From NCBI RefSeq assembly GCF_047946665.1, contig NZ_CP172312.1, forward strand, positions 3,162,001-3,226,000: a DNA stretch of 64,000 bases. The letters run 5' to 3'. Shown here in pieces: positions 9,536 to 17,686 of this stretch (positions are counted from its first letter, which is position 1; each line of letters opens with the position of its first letter). Under the pieces are notes generated by a model that ran no database searches, was not told the origin of the DNA, and saw nothing but the letters and a program-made list of their open reading frames with translations. Source of the stretch: Allohahella sp002354735 (lineage in GTDB: Bacteria > Pseudomonadota > Gammaproteobacteria > Pseudomonadales > Oleiphilaceae). A program made the position numbers and the translations under genes.

Positions 9536-9684
9536 GTATTCTGTTCCTTTACTTATCATTGACCCGGCAGGCGCCGCAGCTCTACTGCGACGGCGACGAC
9601 ATGAAAGCCGACGCGGCGTACCCGACAAAAGGTGGCCATTATATTCATAATATCAGCACAATGCGAACAGCTAAACGCGGGAAT

Positions 9685-10296
9685 ATGAATTACCAGATTA
9701 TAGAGTTTCTCACAAGTGCCGAGACGCCCGCCCAGTGCCCGCCTGACTTTGGTCGGGAAGTGGCCTTCGCCGGGCGATCCAATGCTGGCAAGTCCAGCGC
9801 AATCAACAGCCTGACCGGGCGCAGGAAACTGGCAAGAACTTCGAAGACGCCAGGACGTACCCAGTTGATGAACTTCTTCGAGCTGGGCGATGGTGCCGGA
9901 CGCATCGTCGACCTGCCTGGCTACGGCTATGCAAAGGTATCGCAAAGCGTGCAGGCGCGCTGGCAGGAAAATCTCGACCTGTATCTGCGCAGCCGGACGT
10001 CGCTCATGGCAATTGTGCTGATCATGGACATCCGACATCCACTCAAACCCTTCGATCTCGCGATGCTGGACTGGTCGAGCAGTGCCGGCAAGGACATTCT
10101 CATACTGCTGACGAAAGCCGACAAACTCGGGCGAAACGCAGCGCAGCAGACAGCGGCCAAGGTCCGTGCAGAGCTGAAGAAGCGCAATTGTGTGGCTACG
10201 ATCGTCCCCTTCTCGTCAACCGAATCGATTGGTCAGAGTGAGGCCTGGGCCTTCCTGGACACTATTTTCGAGGTACCCGAGCCGAGCGACCTGTAG
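9685..10296 (+). CDS. engB: Ribosome biogenesis GTPase EngB (YihA/YsxC)
   Basis: Essential small GTPase in 50S assembly. G1 is GRSNAGKSS, G3 DLPGYGYA, G4 TKAD and G5 region FSST; TSKTPGRTQL forms the switch I/G2 region. From ATG 9685 the protein is 203 residues, close to E. coli YihA (210). An in-frame ATG at 9661 adds eight residues; neither has a strong Shine-Dalgarno. The last 64 bases overlap the 3' end of the convergent tetR-type gene. Confidence 0.94.
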   Translation: MNYQIIEFLTSAETPAQCPPDFGREVAFAGRSNAGKSSAINSLTGRRKLARTSKTPGRTQLMNFFELGDGAGRIVDLPGYGYAKVSQSVQARWQENLDLYLRSRTSLMAIVLIMDIRHPLKPFDLAMLDWSSSAGKDILILLTKADKLGRNAAQQTAAKVRAELKKRNCVATIVPFSSTESIGQSEAWAFLDTIFEVPEPSDL

Positions 10297-10955
10297 TCGG
10301 GATAGTCCGACGCAAGTCGGGCGACTTCTTCCGCGAACGCTTCGGTCACATAGGGCTCCTGGATCGCGAGCGCCTGATGAATACCACTTTTCATGTGCCT
10401 GATCGAAAGCGTTCCACCCGCCACTTCAACTGACGAAACCAGGAATGACATCCAGTTCGTCACGACCAGCCAGACGTTGAGGGCCAGCGTCCGCTTGAGC
10501 GCGGCAGCCGAAGCGCCGTTCCCACAGCCTGAATGCGGGTGGAAGGCCAGTATGCCGCTCTGTTCAAGCGATGAAATGATCTCTTCCAGCCGGTCCAGGC
10601 AGCGACTGGTGAACTGACTGTATTCGGTCTTCAGCCGCGGATCAGCGTCCAGATAGTGATACAGATCCCGATGCAAGAAACGATAGCTCCAGAGACCGTC
10701 GAACACCGAATCCAGATAATCGAATTCATCCTGCACGCTCAGCGCGCGGTCCGGCAACTGCAGGTAATGCTCTACCAGACGCTCATAATGCGTGAAGATT
10801 TCGTAGATGATCGCCTGCTTGCTGCGGTAGTGATAGTAGAGATTACCTGGTGAGATGGAGAGATCCGCGGCAACATGATTGGTCGTGATGTGTCGCTCGC
10901 CCTTCTCGTTGAAGAGCTCGAGACTGCGCAGCAGTATCCGCTCCTTGGTGGTCAT
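10233..10955 (-). CDS. TetR-family transcriptional regulator
   Basis: A 240-residue TetR-type repressor. The N-terminal helix-turn-helix (about 5-50) reads TKERILLRSLELFNEKGERHITTNHVAADLSISPGNLYYHYRSK, given here in pieces: helix 1 TKERILLRSLELF, recognition region SPGNLYYHYRSK. The C-terminal ligand/dimer domain is unrecognised. A GTG 111 bases upstream would add a proline-rich tail and reach into the operator palindrome, so the ATG at 10955 is preferred. Its position, divergent from an aldehyde dehydrogenase gene with a palindrome between, suggests control of that gene and of itself. A similar pair is known beside coaD in Pseudomonas. Confidence 0.88.
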   Translation of the reverse strand: MTTKERILLRSLELFNEKGERHITTNHVAADLSISPGNLYYHYRSKQAIIYEIFTHYERLVEHYLQLPDRALSVQDEFDYLDSVFDGLWSYRFLHRDLYHYLDADPRLKTEYSQFTSRCLDRLEEIISSLEQSGILAFHPHSGCGNGASAAALKRTLALNVWLVVTNWMSFLVSSVEVAGGTLSIRHMKSGIHQALAIQEPYVTEAFAEEVARLASDYPDYRSLGSGTSKIVSRKAQASL

Positions 10956-11066
10956 CGAATCGCTGATGGTGGTACCTGCCTCTAGAAATAGGGATCGGAG
11001 ATACAGTTCTCCAATCTGCCCCGGAGGTGCTTTCAAAACGCCGGGTGGTGGTGTATCGTCTCGCAC

Positions 11067-11082
11067 TAGAGTATATACTCTA
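11067..11082. promoter_or_regulatory. Candidate TetR operator
   Basis: TAGAGTATATACTCTA is a perfect 16 bp palindrome in the intergenic space between the divergent TetR gene (start 10955) and the aldehyde dehydrogenase gene (start 11210). Length, symmetry and position fit a TetR-family operator. Binding by this regulator is inferred. Confidence 0.6.
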
Positions 11083-11209
11083 ATCTATAGCTAGGTGAAT
11101 GACTGCGGGATAATTCGACACAATCCTTCGGATGAAAAGCCCTCGGATGTAATCGCCTCTGATGACGCTCACCCAGCTCCGACAAGCCCCACCGGACGAG
11201 GAAAGATGC

Positions 11210-12655
11210 ATGGTTGCCACAGTCATAGCGCTGCCTGAAAAGAATACCGATATCAAGCAGATGCACACCCGCTTCAAGGCGCAGAAAGATGCCTTCAACA
11301 ACGCGGTCTTTCCAGAGTACCAGGTGCGGCGGGAGCGCCTGCTGAAGCTCAAGAGCGCACTGCTGCGCCAACAGGATGCCATTGTTGAAGCCATCAACCT
11401 GGATTTCGCTGGGCGTTCGGCGGACGAGACCCTGCTGGCCGACATCATGCCGTCGATCCAGGCCATCAACTATGCCCTGAAAAACCTCAAGGGCTGGATG
11501 AAACCCAAGAGTCGACGAGTCCACGCGCTGTTCATGCCCGCACGTAATCACCTCATGTACCAGCCGCTGGGCGTCATCGGCATCATCGTGCCGTGGAATT
11601 ATCCCATCAACCTGGCCATCGGCCCGCTGACAGGCGCATTGGCAGCCGGTAATCGCGCGATGCTGAAGATGTCGGAGTTCACGCCGAGGACATCAGGACT
11701 GCTCCAGAAGATCATCGCAGAGACCTTCACGCCTGACCTGGTCACTGTGATTACCGGCGAGGCCGATATTGCAGCAGAGTTTTCCACTCTGCCTTTCGAT
11801 CACCTGCTGTTTACCGGCTCTACGAATGTAGGCCGCCATGTCATGAAGGCGGCGGCCGAGAATCTCACCCCGGTCACGCTCGAGCTTGGCGGCAAGTCTC
11901 CTGCCATCATCTCTTCGGATGTGCCGATTGCAGATGCGGCGACACGACTCGTTTTTGGCAAGTCATTCAATGCCGGCCAGACCTGTATCGCGCCTGACTA
12001 CGTGCTCTGCCCCGAAGAGCGTATTGCGCCCTTCGTCGAGGCTTTTTCTGCCGCTTTCGAGAAAATGTATCCGAGCATCAAGGACAACAGCGACTATACG
12101 TCGATCATCAATGATCGCCAGTATCGTCGGCTGCAGGATTATCTGAGCGATGCACAGGCGAAGGGTGCGACCTTGATACAGCTGAATCCGGCCAATGAAG
12201 TATTCGATCGGGGCACCCGCAAGCTGCCACTCACTCTGGTCCTGAACGCCACTGACAAGATGAAGCTGATGCAGGAGGAAATCTTTGGTCCAATTCTGCC
12301 AATCGTCGCGACCCAGGGACTCGACCAGGCACTCAGTTACGTTAAGGAACGCCCAAGACCACTGGCGCTGTACTTCTTTGGTTACAACAAGGCACAGCAG
12401 AAGAAGGTGCTCCAGCAGTCTCACTCCGGTGGCGTCTCGCTCAACGACACCTTGGTGCATTTTGCGCAGGACGATATGCCTTTCGGCGGCGTCGGCGATT
12501 CGGGCATGGGGCACTATCATGGGCATGAAGGCTTCCTGACCTTCTCCAACGTGAAGGGTGTCCATGCGAAGCAACGGCTGTACACCGGTAGCGTGATCTT
12601 CCCGCCCCACGGAACCGTTCTTCATCAGATCATCTACAAGGTTTTCAACCGCTAG
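11210..12655 (+). CDS. Aldehyde dehydrogenase, coniferyl-aldehyde dehydrogenase type
   Basis: NAD(P)-dependent oxidation of an aldehyde to its acid. The 481-residue protein has IVPWNYPINLAIGP (cofactor/oxyanion region with catalytic Asn), FTGSTNVGRHVM, LELGGKSPAII (general-base Glu) and FNAGQTCIAPDYV (nucleophile Cys near 270). Membrane-proximal features such as the C-terminal YTGSVIFPPHG resemble CalB/YwdH-like enzymes. GGACGAGGAAAG precedes the ATG at 11210; a frame extension to 11162 lacks one. The true substrate is unknown; a medium- or long-chain aliphatic aldehyde is as likely as coniferyl aldehyde. Confidence 0.88.
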   Translation: MVATVIALPEKNTDIKQMHTRFKAQKDAFNNAVFPEYQVRRERLLKLKSALLRQQDAIVEAINLDFAGRSADETLLADIMPSIQAINYALKNLKGWMKPKSRRVHALFMPARNHLMYQPLGVIGIIVPWNYPINLAIGPLTGALAAGNRAMLKMSEFTPRTSGLLQKIIAETFTPDLVTVITGEADIAAEFSTLPFDHLLFTGSTNVGRHVMKAAAENLTPVTLELGGKSPAIISSDVPIADAATRLVFGKSFNAGQTCIAPDYVLCPEERIAPFVEAFSAAFEKMYPSIKDNSDYTSIINDRQYRRLQDYLSDAQAKGATLIQLNPANEVFDRGTRKLPLTLVLNATDKMKLMQEEIFGPILPIVATQGLDQALSYVKERPRPLALYFFGYNKAQQKKVLQQSHSGGVSLNDTLVHFAQDDMPFGGVGDSGMGHYHGHEGFLTFSNVKGVHAKQRLYTGSVIFPPHGTVLHQIIYKVFNR

Positions 12656-12745
12656 CCCCGACCTGACGATCAACCGGCTTGCAAGCGCCCAGGGTTTCAT
12701 CCAATCTTGGGCGCCTGCTTCAGCCTGGTGCGAAAGGAACAGCAC

Positions 12746-13228
12746 ATGAATAGAGTGGTTTATCCCGGTACGTTCGATCCAATCACCAATGGCCATGCCG
12801 ATCTCATTGCCAGAGCCTCGCGCATGTTCGATGAAATCATCGTGGCTGTGGCGAGCAATGCGAGGAAGAATCCGCTATTCCCGCTCGAGAAACGCGTCCA
12901 GCTCATCCAGGAAGTCTGCGCGCCGCACAAGAACGTCACAGTAATCGGCTTTAGCACCCTGCTTGCAGAGTTTTGCAAGGCAGAAGGTGCCAACATTATA
13001 TTACGCGGCCTTCGCGCGGTGTCTGACTTCGAATACGAATTTCAGCTGGCTGACATGAACAGAAAGCTGGCGCCAGGCGTCGACAGTCTTTTTCTTACCC
13101 CCGCGAATCATCTGTCGTATATTTCATCAACCCTCATCCGGGAAATTTCTGCGCTCGGTGGCGATGTATCCGAGTTCGTACCACCAGCCGTGTCCGCTGC
13201 GCTGATCGACCATTTTGCCAAAGACTGA
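12746..13228 (+). CDS. coaD: Phosphopantetheine adenylyltransferase CoaD
   Basis: Penultimate step of coenzyme A synthesis: transfers AMP from ATP to 4'-phosphopantetheine. The protein is 160 residues, as usual. It shows the nucleotidyltransferase motif YPGTFDPITNGHADLI (T/HxGH type), RGLRAVSDFEYEFQ and YISSTLIREI. AAAGGAA lies just before the ATG at 12746, and MNRVVYPGTFDP is the normal N-terminus. Confidence 0.96.
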   Translation: MNRVVYPGTFDPITNGHADLIARASRMFDEIIVAVASNARKNPLFPLEKRVQLIQEVCAPHKNVTVIGFSTLLAEFCKAEGANIILRGLRAVSDFEYEFQLADMNRKLAPGVDSLFLTPANHLSYISSTLIREISALGGDVSEFVPPAVSAALIDHFAKD

Positions 13229-13270
13229 TTGATCACGCGTTAGACGATGGGGTTCACAGCGACGATCTGA

Positions 13271-13276
13271 TATAAT
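13271..13276 (+). promoter_or_regulatory. Candidate -10 box upstream of the ferredoxin gene
   Basis: A perfect TATAAT lies 45 bases before the ferredoxin ATG, in the coaD-ferredoxin gap. No good -35 box sits at the right distance, so this is a weak or activator-dependent promoter candidate. Confidence 0.35.
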
Positions 13277-13320
13277 GCTGAGCTGCAATTCCGTCAAACC
13301 GTGCGAGGAAACTTTAGGCC

Positions 13321-13587
13321 ATGTCGCTCATCATCACCGATGACTGCATCAACTGCGACGTCTGCGAACCCGAGTGTCCTAATGAGGCGATCTCTCAGGG
13401 CGATGAGATCTATGTTATCGATCCGTCGCGCTGTACCGAGTGCGTTGGGCACTTCGACGAACCGCAATGTCAGCAGGTCTGTCCTGTGGATTGTATTCCA
13501 CTAGACCCCGATCGCGTCGAGTCCAAGGACGCCCTCATGAAGAAGTATCAGCAGCTGACTGCTGGTTCACAGACAGTGACCGGCTGA
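13321..13587 (+). CDS. YfhL-family 2[4Fe-4S] ferredoxin
   Basis: An 88-residue ferredoxin. Cluster-binding cysteines: C9-C12-C15-C19 for one cluster and C38, C41, C50, C54 for the other. The longer CX8C spacing in the second motif, plus an extra Cys58, marks the Allochromatium/YfhL type of low-potential ferredoxin. GAGGAAAC precedes the ATG. The coaD-ferredoxin order is shared with Pseudomonas. Confidence 0.93.
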   Translation: MSLIITDDCINCDVCEPECPNEAISQGDEIYVIDPSRCTECVGHFDEPQCQQVCPVDCIPLDPDRVESKDALMKKYQQLTAGSQTVTG

Positions 13588-13612
13588 GAACACCCCACTC
13601 CACTATGACATC

Positions 13613-13632
13613 AGTGCCTTGCCAGAGGCACT
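13613..13632 (+). terminator. Weak terminator-like hairpin after the ferredoxin gene
   Basis: AGTGCCT (13613-13619) and AGGCACT (13626-13632) form a 7 bp stem with a six-base loop. Only a broken T-tract (CTTTATTT) follows, so termination may be inefficient. Confidence 0.4.
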
Positions 13633-13715
13633 TCGCTTTATTTCTACCGTTTTACTTCTAGACTTAAGGTATGCGCCAGTATTCGGCGTGTGCCAGGGCG
13701 TGAGAGGTCAAACCG

Positions 13716-14285
13716 ATGGCAAAATCCAAACCGGAAGAAGAAGAAGCTGCTGCGCCAGAAGCAGAAGTCGCCGAGCCGCTTACCCCCGAGCAGCGTATGG
13801 CGGTGCTCGAGAAGAGTCTGGGCACCACGCGCATCATGCTGTTCGTAGTTGCCTTGCTGCTGATTGTGTCGCTGGCAGCGAGTGTGGCGATTCTGCTTCT
13901 GGGAACAGGCAACTCGCAAGAAGACACTGAGCTTGCTGCCACGGCCGACTCTGCACAGCCTATAGAACAACGACAACTGGCTGAAAAGGTCGAGGCCAAT
14001 CTGACACGCTTCGACGAGCGGCTTTCAAAAATTGAAACGGTTGTCGAAAAGACCAATACCGGACGCTTCGCTGATATCCTGATTGAGCAGGAGAAGGACA
14101 AGCAGCAGTTCGTTCTGGCCGCCAAGGATGCCATCACCGATCTGGCCCGCATGGTGCCAGGGTCCAGAACGTGGCTCGAGCTGTACTCAGAGCAGATCGG
14201 CAACGCGGTGGAGCGCAGTAAGGCTCGCATGACCACCATCGGCGCGATCAAGGTCGAGTCTGCGGAAGCCAAGCCGGCACAGTGA
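13716..14285 (+). CDS. Unrecognised single-pass membrane protein
   Basis: I do not recognise the family. The 189-residue protein has an acidic, alanine/glutamate-rich cytoplasmic N-terminus (1-35), one transmembrane helix (about 41-64, MLFVVALLLIVSLAASVAIL) and a soluble C-terminal part (about 75-185) predicted largely helical, with coiled-coil character around RQLAEKVEANLTRFDERLSKIE. It lies after the ferredoxin gene and is convergent with ppk, four bases from the ppk stop. The function is unknown. Confidence 0.7.
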   Translation: MAKSKPEEEEAAAPEAEVAEPLTPEQRMAVLEKSLGTTRIMLFVVALLLIVSLAASVAILLLGTGNSQEDTELAATADSAQPIEQRQLAEKVEANLTRFDERLSKIETVVEKTNTGRFADILIEQEKDKQQFVLAAKDAITDLARMVPGSRTWLELYSEQIGNAVERSKARMTTIGAIKVESAEAKPAQ

Positions 14286-14289
14286 CTGG

Positions 14290-16479
14290 TCAGACAGTCA
14301 GCTGTCCTAGCAGGTATTCCTGTGCTGAGAACGCCGGTTCGCCTCTTACCGCTTTGACCTGTGAATAGCTACCGTCTTCAAGCAGCGTCCACGCGTAGGT
14401 GTTGTCGCGGAGATAGCTCTCCAGCTCTGCCCTCACCCTTTGAGCCAGAGCCGGCGCCTCGATAGGGAAGCAGGTTTCCACCCTGTTGACCAGGTTCCTG
14501 GTCATCCAGTCCGCACTCGAGCAATACACCTCGCCACCATCCGGCCCTGACGAACCATTCGCAAAGTAATAGGCTCTGGTATGTTCCAGGAAGCGACCGA
14601 CGACTGAAACGACCCTGATATTCTCCGACAAGCCTTTCACGCCAGGCTTGAGACAGCAGATCCCTCGAATGATGAGGTCGATCTTCACACCGGCACAGGA
14701 TGCCGCGTACAGTGCAGAAATGATCCGCGGCTCGGTGAGCGCGTTGAATTTGGCCAGAATATAACCATCGCCCTTGCCCTCAGAGACGATCTTTGCCTCA
14801 CGAGCTATAAGCTCGACAAGCTTGGTATGTAAGGTAAAGGGCGCATGGAAGAGCTTACGTATTCGCAGTGCCTTGCCCATTCCAGTGAGCTGCAGAAAGA
14901 TCCTGTGAACATCCTCTGAGAGCTGATCGTCACAGGACAGCAGGCTGTAGTCAGTGTAGAGCCTGGCATTACCGGCGTGGTAGTTACCGGTGCCCAGGTG
15001 GATGTATCGCTTGAGGCCCTTGTCTTCACGCCTGACGATCAGGATCATTTTAGCGTGGGTCTTGTAGCCGACGACGCCGTACACGACCACGACGCCCGCC
15101 TCCTGAAGCTTGCTTGCAAGTTCCAGATTTTCAGCCTCGTCGAAGCGCGCGCGCAGTTCGACGACCACAGTCACTTCCTTGCCGCGTCTGGCCGCGTCAA
15201 CCAGTGCGGCTACGATCTCGGACTTGGCGCCTACCCGGTATAGCGTCTGCCGGATGGCCAGCACGTTAGGATCCTTCGCGGCCTGACGGAGCAAGTCGAT
15301 AACTGGCGCGAAGCTCTGGAATGGGTGCAAGAGCAACACATCCTTGCGTGCGATCGACTCGAAGATGCTGTCCTGGTGTCTGATTTCGGCAGGCGTCGAA
15401 GGGTTGAAGTTTGGATACTGCAAATCGGGCCGGTTGACGAGCGAACTTACCGCCATGAGTCGGGTCAGGTTCACAGGACCTGCGACGCGATAACACTCCG
15501 TTTCTGCCAGGCCAAACTCCTGCAGCAGGAAGTTGACCAGTGGTTCCGGACAGTTATCCGCGACTTCCAGTCGTACCGCATCGCCGAAGCGACGAGACAG
15601 CAACTCGCCTCGCAAGGCCTGCGCCAAATCCTCCATATCGTCCTCTTCGAGCACGAGGTCGGCGTTTCTGGTTATCCGAAACTGGTAAAGCCCTTTCACC
15701 TCCATGCCAGGGAAGAGATCATCAGCGTGGGCATGAATGATGGAGGAGAGGAAGACCAGGCAGTCACCATTGCTGATCTCGGTTGGGAGCTTTACCAGTC
15801 GCGGCAATGAGCGCGGCGCCGGAACAATGGCCAATCCCGTCTCGCGCCCGAAGGCATCCTTGCCATCGAGTTCGACGATAAAGTTGAGGCTCTTGTTCAC
15901 CAGACGTGGAAAGGGGTGGCTGGGATCGAGTCCGATTGGCGCAATGACCGGTGAGATCTCGCGTTCATAGTAGCTGGCAATCCAGTCCTGCTGCTCCGGG
16001 GTCCAGTCAGTGCGGCGAAGAAAGTTGATTCGTTCGTCGGCGAGTGCCGGAATGAGATCGTTGTTGAGCAGCTCATACTGCAGACTCACCAGCTCATGAA
16101 TCTGCTCCTGCAAAGCCTGCAGCGTCTGGGCCGGTGACTTACCATCGGCACCGACCGTTTCCCGACCGTACTTGATCTGCTGCTTCAGGCCGGCAATCCG
16201 GATCTCGAAGAACTCATCCATGTTGCTGCTGTAGATACAGCAGAACAGGAGCCGGATCAGCAAGGGGTGGTTCTCGTTAATGACCTGGTGGAGCACTCTC
16301 GCGTTGAACTGGAGGTGGCTCAGCTCACGATTGAAGAAATTCTCAGGCTGATTGAAATCCGCGATTGCTGGCATGCTTTCATCGGCAAGCACAGTCTCCG
16401 GCGCATCGTCGAGATAGGCCAGTTTGTCACTTGGCGTAAGGCCTTCAGTACTGACCTGATCATCACTTTCCATCAACAT
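14290..16479 (-). CDS. ppk: Polyphosphate kinase Ppk1
   Basis: Reversibly polymerises the gamma phosphate of ATP into polyphosphate. The 729-residue length is normal. It has an N-terminal domain with FFNRELSHLQFNARV, the head domain, and two phospholipase-D-like C domains. The phospho-accepting His lies in YKTHAKM (about residue 475) and the second conserved His in FLEHTRAYYF (about 632). hemB lies directly upstream on the same strand, as in Pseudomonas. It belongs with the Pho genes later in the window in phosphate storage. Confidence 0.96.
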   Translation of the reverse strand: MLMESDDQVSTEGLTPSDKLAYLDDAPETVLADESMPAIADFNQPENFFNRELSHLQFNARVLHQVINENHPLLIRLLFCCIYSSNMDEFFEIRIAGLKQQIKYGRETVGADGKSPAQTLQALQEQIHELVSLQYELLNNDLIPALADERINFLRRTDWTPEQQDWIASYYEREISPVIAPIGLDPSHPFPRLVNKSLNFIVELDGKDAFGRETGLAIVPAPRSLPRLVKLPTEISNGDCLVFLSSIIHAHADDLFPGMEVKGLYQFRITRNADLVLEEDDMEDLAQALRGELLSRRFGDAVRLEVADNCPEPLVNFLLQEFGLAETECYRVAGPVNLTRLMAVSSLVNRPDLQYPNFNPSTPAEIRHQDSIFESIARKDVLLLHPFQSFAPVIDLLRQAAKDPNVLAIRQTLYRVGAKSEIVAALVDAARRGKEVTVVVELRARFDEAENLELASKLQEAGVVVVYGVVGYKTHAKMILIVRREDKGLKRYIHLGTGNYHAGNARLYTDYSLLSCDDQLSEDVHRIFLQLTGMGKALRIRKLFHAPFTLHTKLVELIAREAKIVSEGKGDGYILAKFNALTEPRIISALYAASCAGVKIDLIIRGICCLKPGVKGLSENIRVVSVVGRFLEHTRAYYFANGSSGPDGGEVYCSSADWMTRNLVNRVETCFPIEAPALAQRVRAELESYLRDNTYAWTLLEDGSYSQVKAVRGEPAFSAQEYLLGQLTV

Positions 16480-16526
16480 TGTCCATATGATTGATTAACT
16501 GTTTACGCGCAGGCTCAAACTGGGTC

Positions 16527-17537
16527 CTACGCTTTCAGCCACTTCGCAACGTCGCGCGCGAAGTAGCTGAGAATGCCACTGCAGCCAGCGCGTTTGAAGC
16601 CCATCAGGGCCTCGAGCACACAGGCTTTTTCATCGAGCCAGCCGTTGGCCGCAGCAGCCTTGAGCATGGCGTATTCACCACTGACCTGATAGGCAAACAG
16701 CGGCACATTGAAGTTCTCGGCGGCGTCTCGGACAATGTCCAGATACGGCATGCCTGGCTTGACCATGATCATGTCGGCGCCTTCACTGATATCGAGCGCG
16801 ATCTCCTCCAGCGCCTCACGCCGGTTGGCGGGATCCATCTGATAGCTATGCTTGCCGCCTTTACCAAGATTGGCAGCGCTACCGACCGCATCGCGGAACG
16901 GCCCGTAAAAACTCGATGCATACTTTGCAGAATAGGCCATGATCTGCACATTATGGTGGCCATCACTTTCGAGCGCATTACGAATCAGCCCGATTCTGCC
17001 ATCCATCATGTCGGACGGCGCTACAATGTCGGCGCCGGCCTCGGCATGCGAGCGCGCCTGTTTCACCAATGCTTCGCAGGTCAGATCGTTGAGGATCTCG
17101 CCGTTTTCATTGATCAGGCCATCCTGGCCATGTGAGGTGTACGGGTCCAGCGCAATGTCACTAATCACACCGAGTTCGGGAAAGCGCTGTTTCACTGCAC
17201 GAATCGTCCGCTGCATAAGGCCGTCGTCGTCCCAGGCAGCACGGGCATCAAGCGATTTCGCTTCGGCCGGCACGACAGGGAAGAGCGCAATTGCAGGAAC
17301 ACCATTCTCCACGATGCCTTCGAGCTCACTCAGCAAGGCCTCGATGCCAAGGCGTTCAACGCCAGGCATGGATGCAATGGCTTCACGCTCAGATGCGCCC
17401 CGTCCGCGGTCCGGCAGCACGAACACGGGATAGATCAGATCGGCAGCGGAAAGTGAGTTTTCTCTGACCATCATTCTTGAAAAAGACTTCATCCGGCTTC
17501 TTCGTAGCCGGGTCGTGGGGTATTTGCGCTGCTGCAT
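16527..17537 (-). CDS. hemB: Delta-aminolevulinic acid dehydratase (porphobilinogen synthase)
   Basis: Condenses two 5-aminolevulinate molecules to porphobilinogen in haem synthesis. The protein is 336 residues. The two active-site lysines lie in AYSAKYASSFYGPFR (near 204) and MVKPGMPYLD (near 260). The stretch SDIALDPYTSHGQDG lacks the zinc-binding cysteines found in zinc-type enzymes, matching the magnesium-dependent Pseudomonas type. The N-terminal arginine-rich arm RRLRRSRM-like region is typical. Confidence 0.96.
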   Translation of the reverse strand: MQQRKYPTTRLRRSRMKSFSRMMVRENSLSAADLIYPVFVLPDRGRGASEREAIASMPGVERLGIEALLSELEGIVENGVPAIALFPVVPAEAKSLDARAAWDDDGLMQRTIRAVKQRFPELGVISDIALDPYTSHGQDGLINENGEILNDLTCEALVKQARSHAEAGADIVAPSDMMDGRIGLIRNALESDGHHNVQIMAYSAKYASSFYGPFRDAVGSAANLGKGGKHSYQMDPANRREALEEIALDISEGADMIMVKPGMPYLDIVRDAAENFNVPLFAYQVSGEYAMLKAAAANGWLDEKACVLEALMGFKRAGCSGILSYFARDVAKWLKA

Positions 17538-17589
17538 TGCAATGATCCTGTGATGCTGAGTCTGTAGGCTTCTATAAGCTTCGTATCAG

Positions 17590-17601
17590 GTGTCGCGACA
17601 C
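17590..17601. promoter_or_regulatory. Short palindrome in the hemB / VTT-oxidoreductase divergent region
   Basis: GTGTCGCGACAC is a perfect 12 bp palindrome between two divergent genes. A TAGTAT hexamer (about 17629) could be the -10 box of the rightward gene. No regulator can be named. Confidence 0.3.
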
Positions 17602-17686
17602 TAGTCTGCAGGTCATCGCCGTAACCTGCTAGTATCCTGCCGCTATGTTAACGCTTTATGACCCGTCATCGAAAAAGGATCAGGGG

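Noticed and set aside
9536..9628. Longer start for cytochrome c4
   Set aside because: The added arginine-rich residues would precede the signal peptide, and the ribosome-binding site belongs to the ATG at 9535.
10956..11066. Upstream GTG start for the TetR protein
   Set aside because: It adds a proline-rich stretch before the usual N-terminus and would begin right beside the operator palindrome.
11963..12796. A 277-codon minus-strand open frame opposite the aldehyde dehydrogenase
   Set aside because: Antisense shadow; it would also run into coaD, and both real genes are certain.
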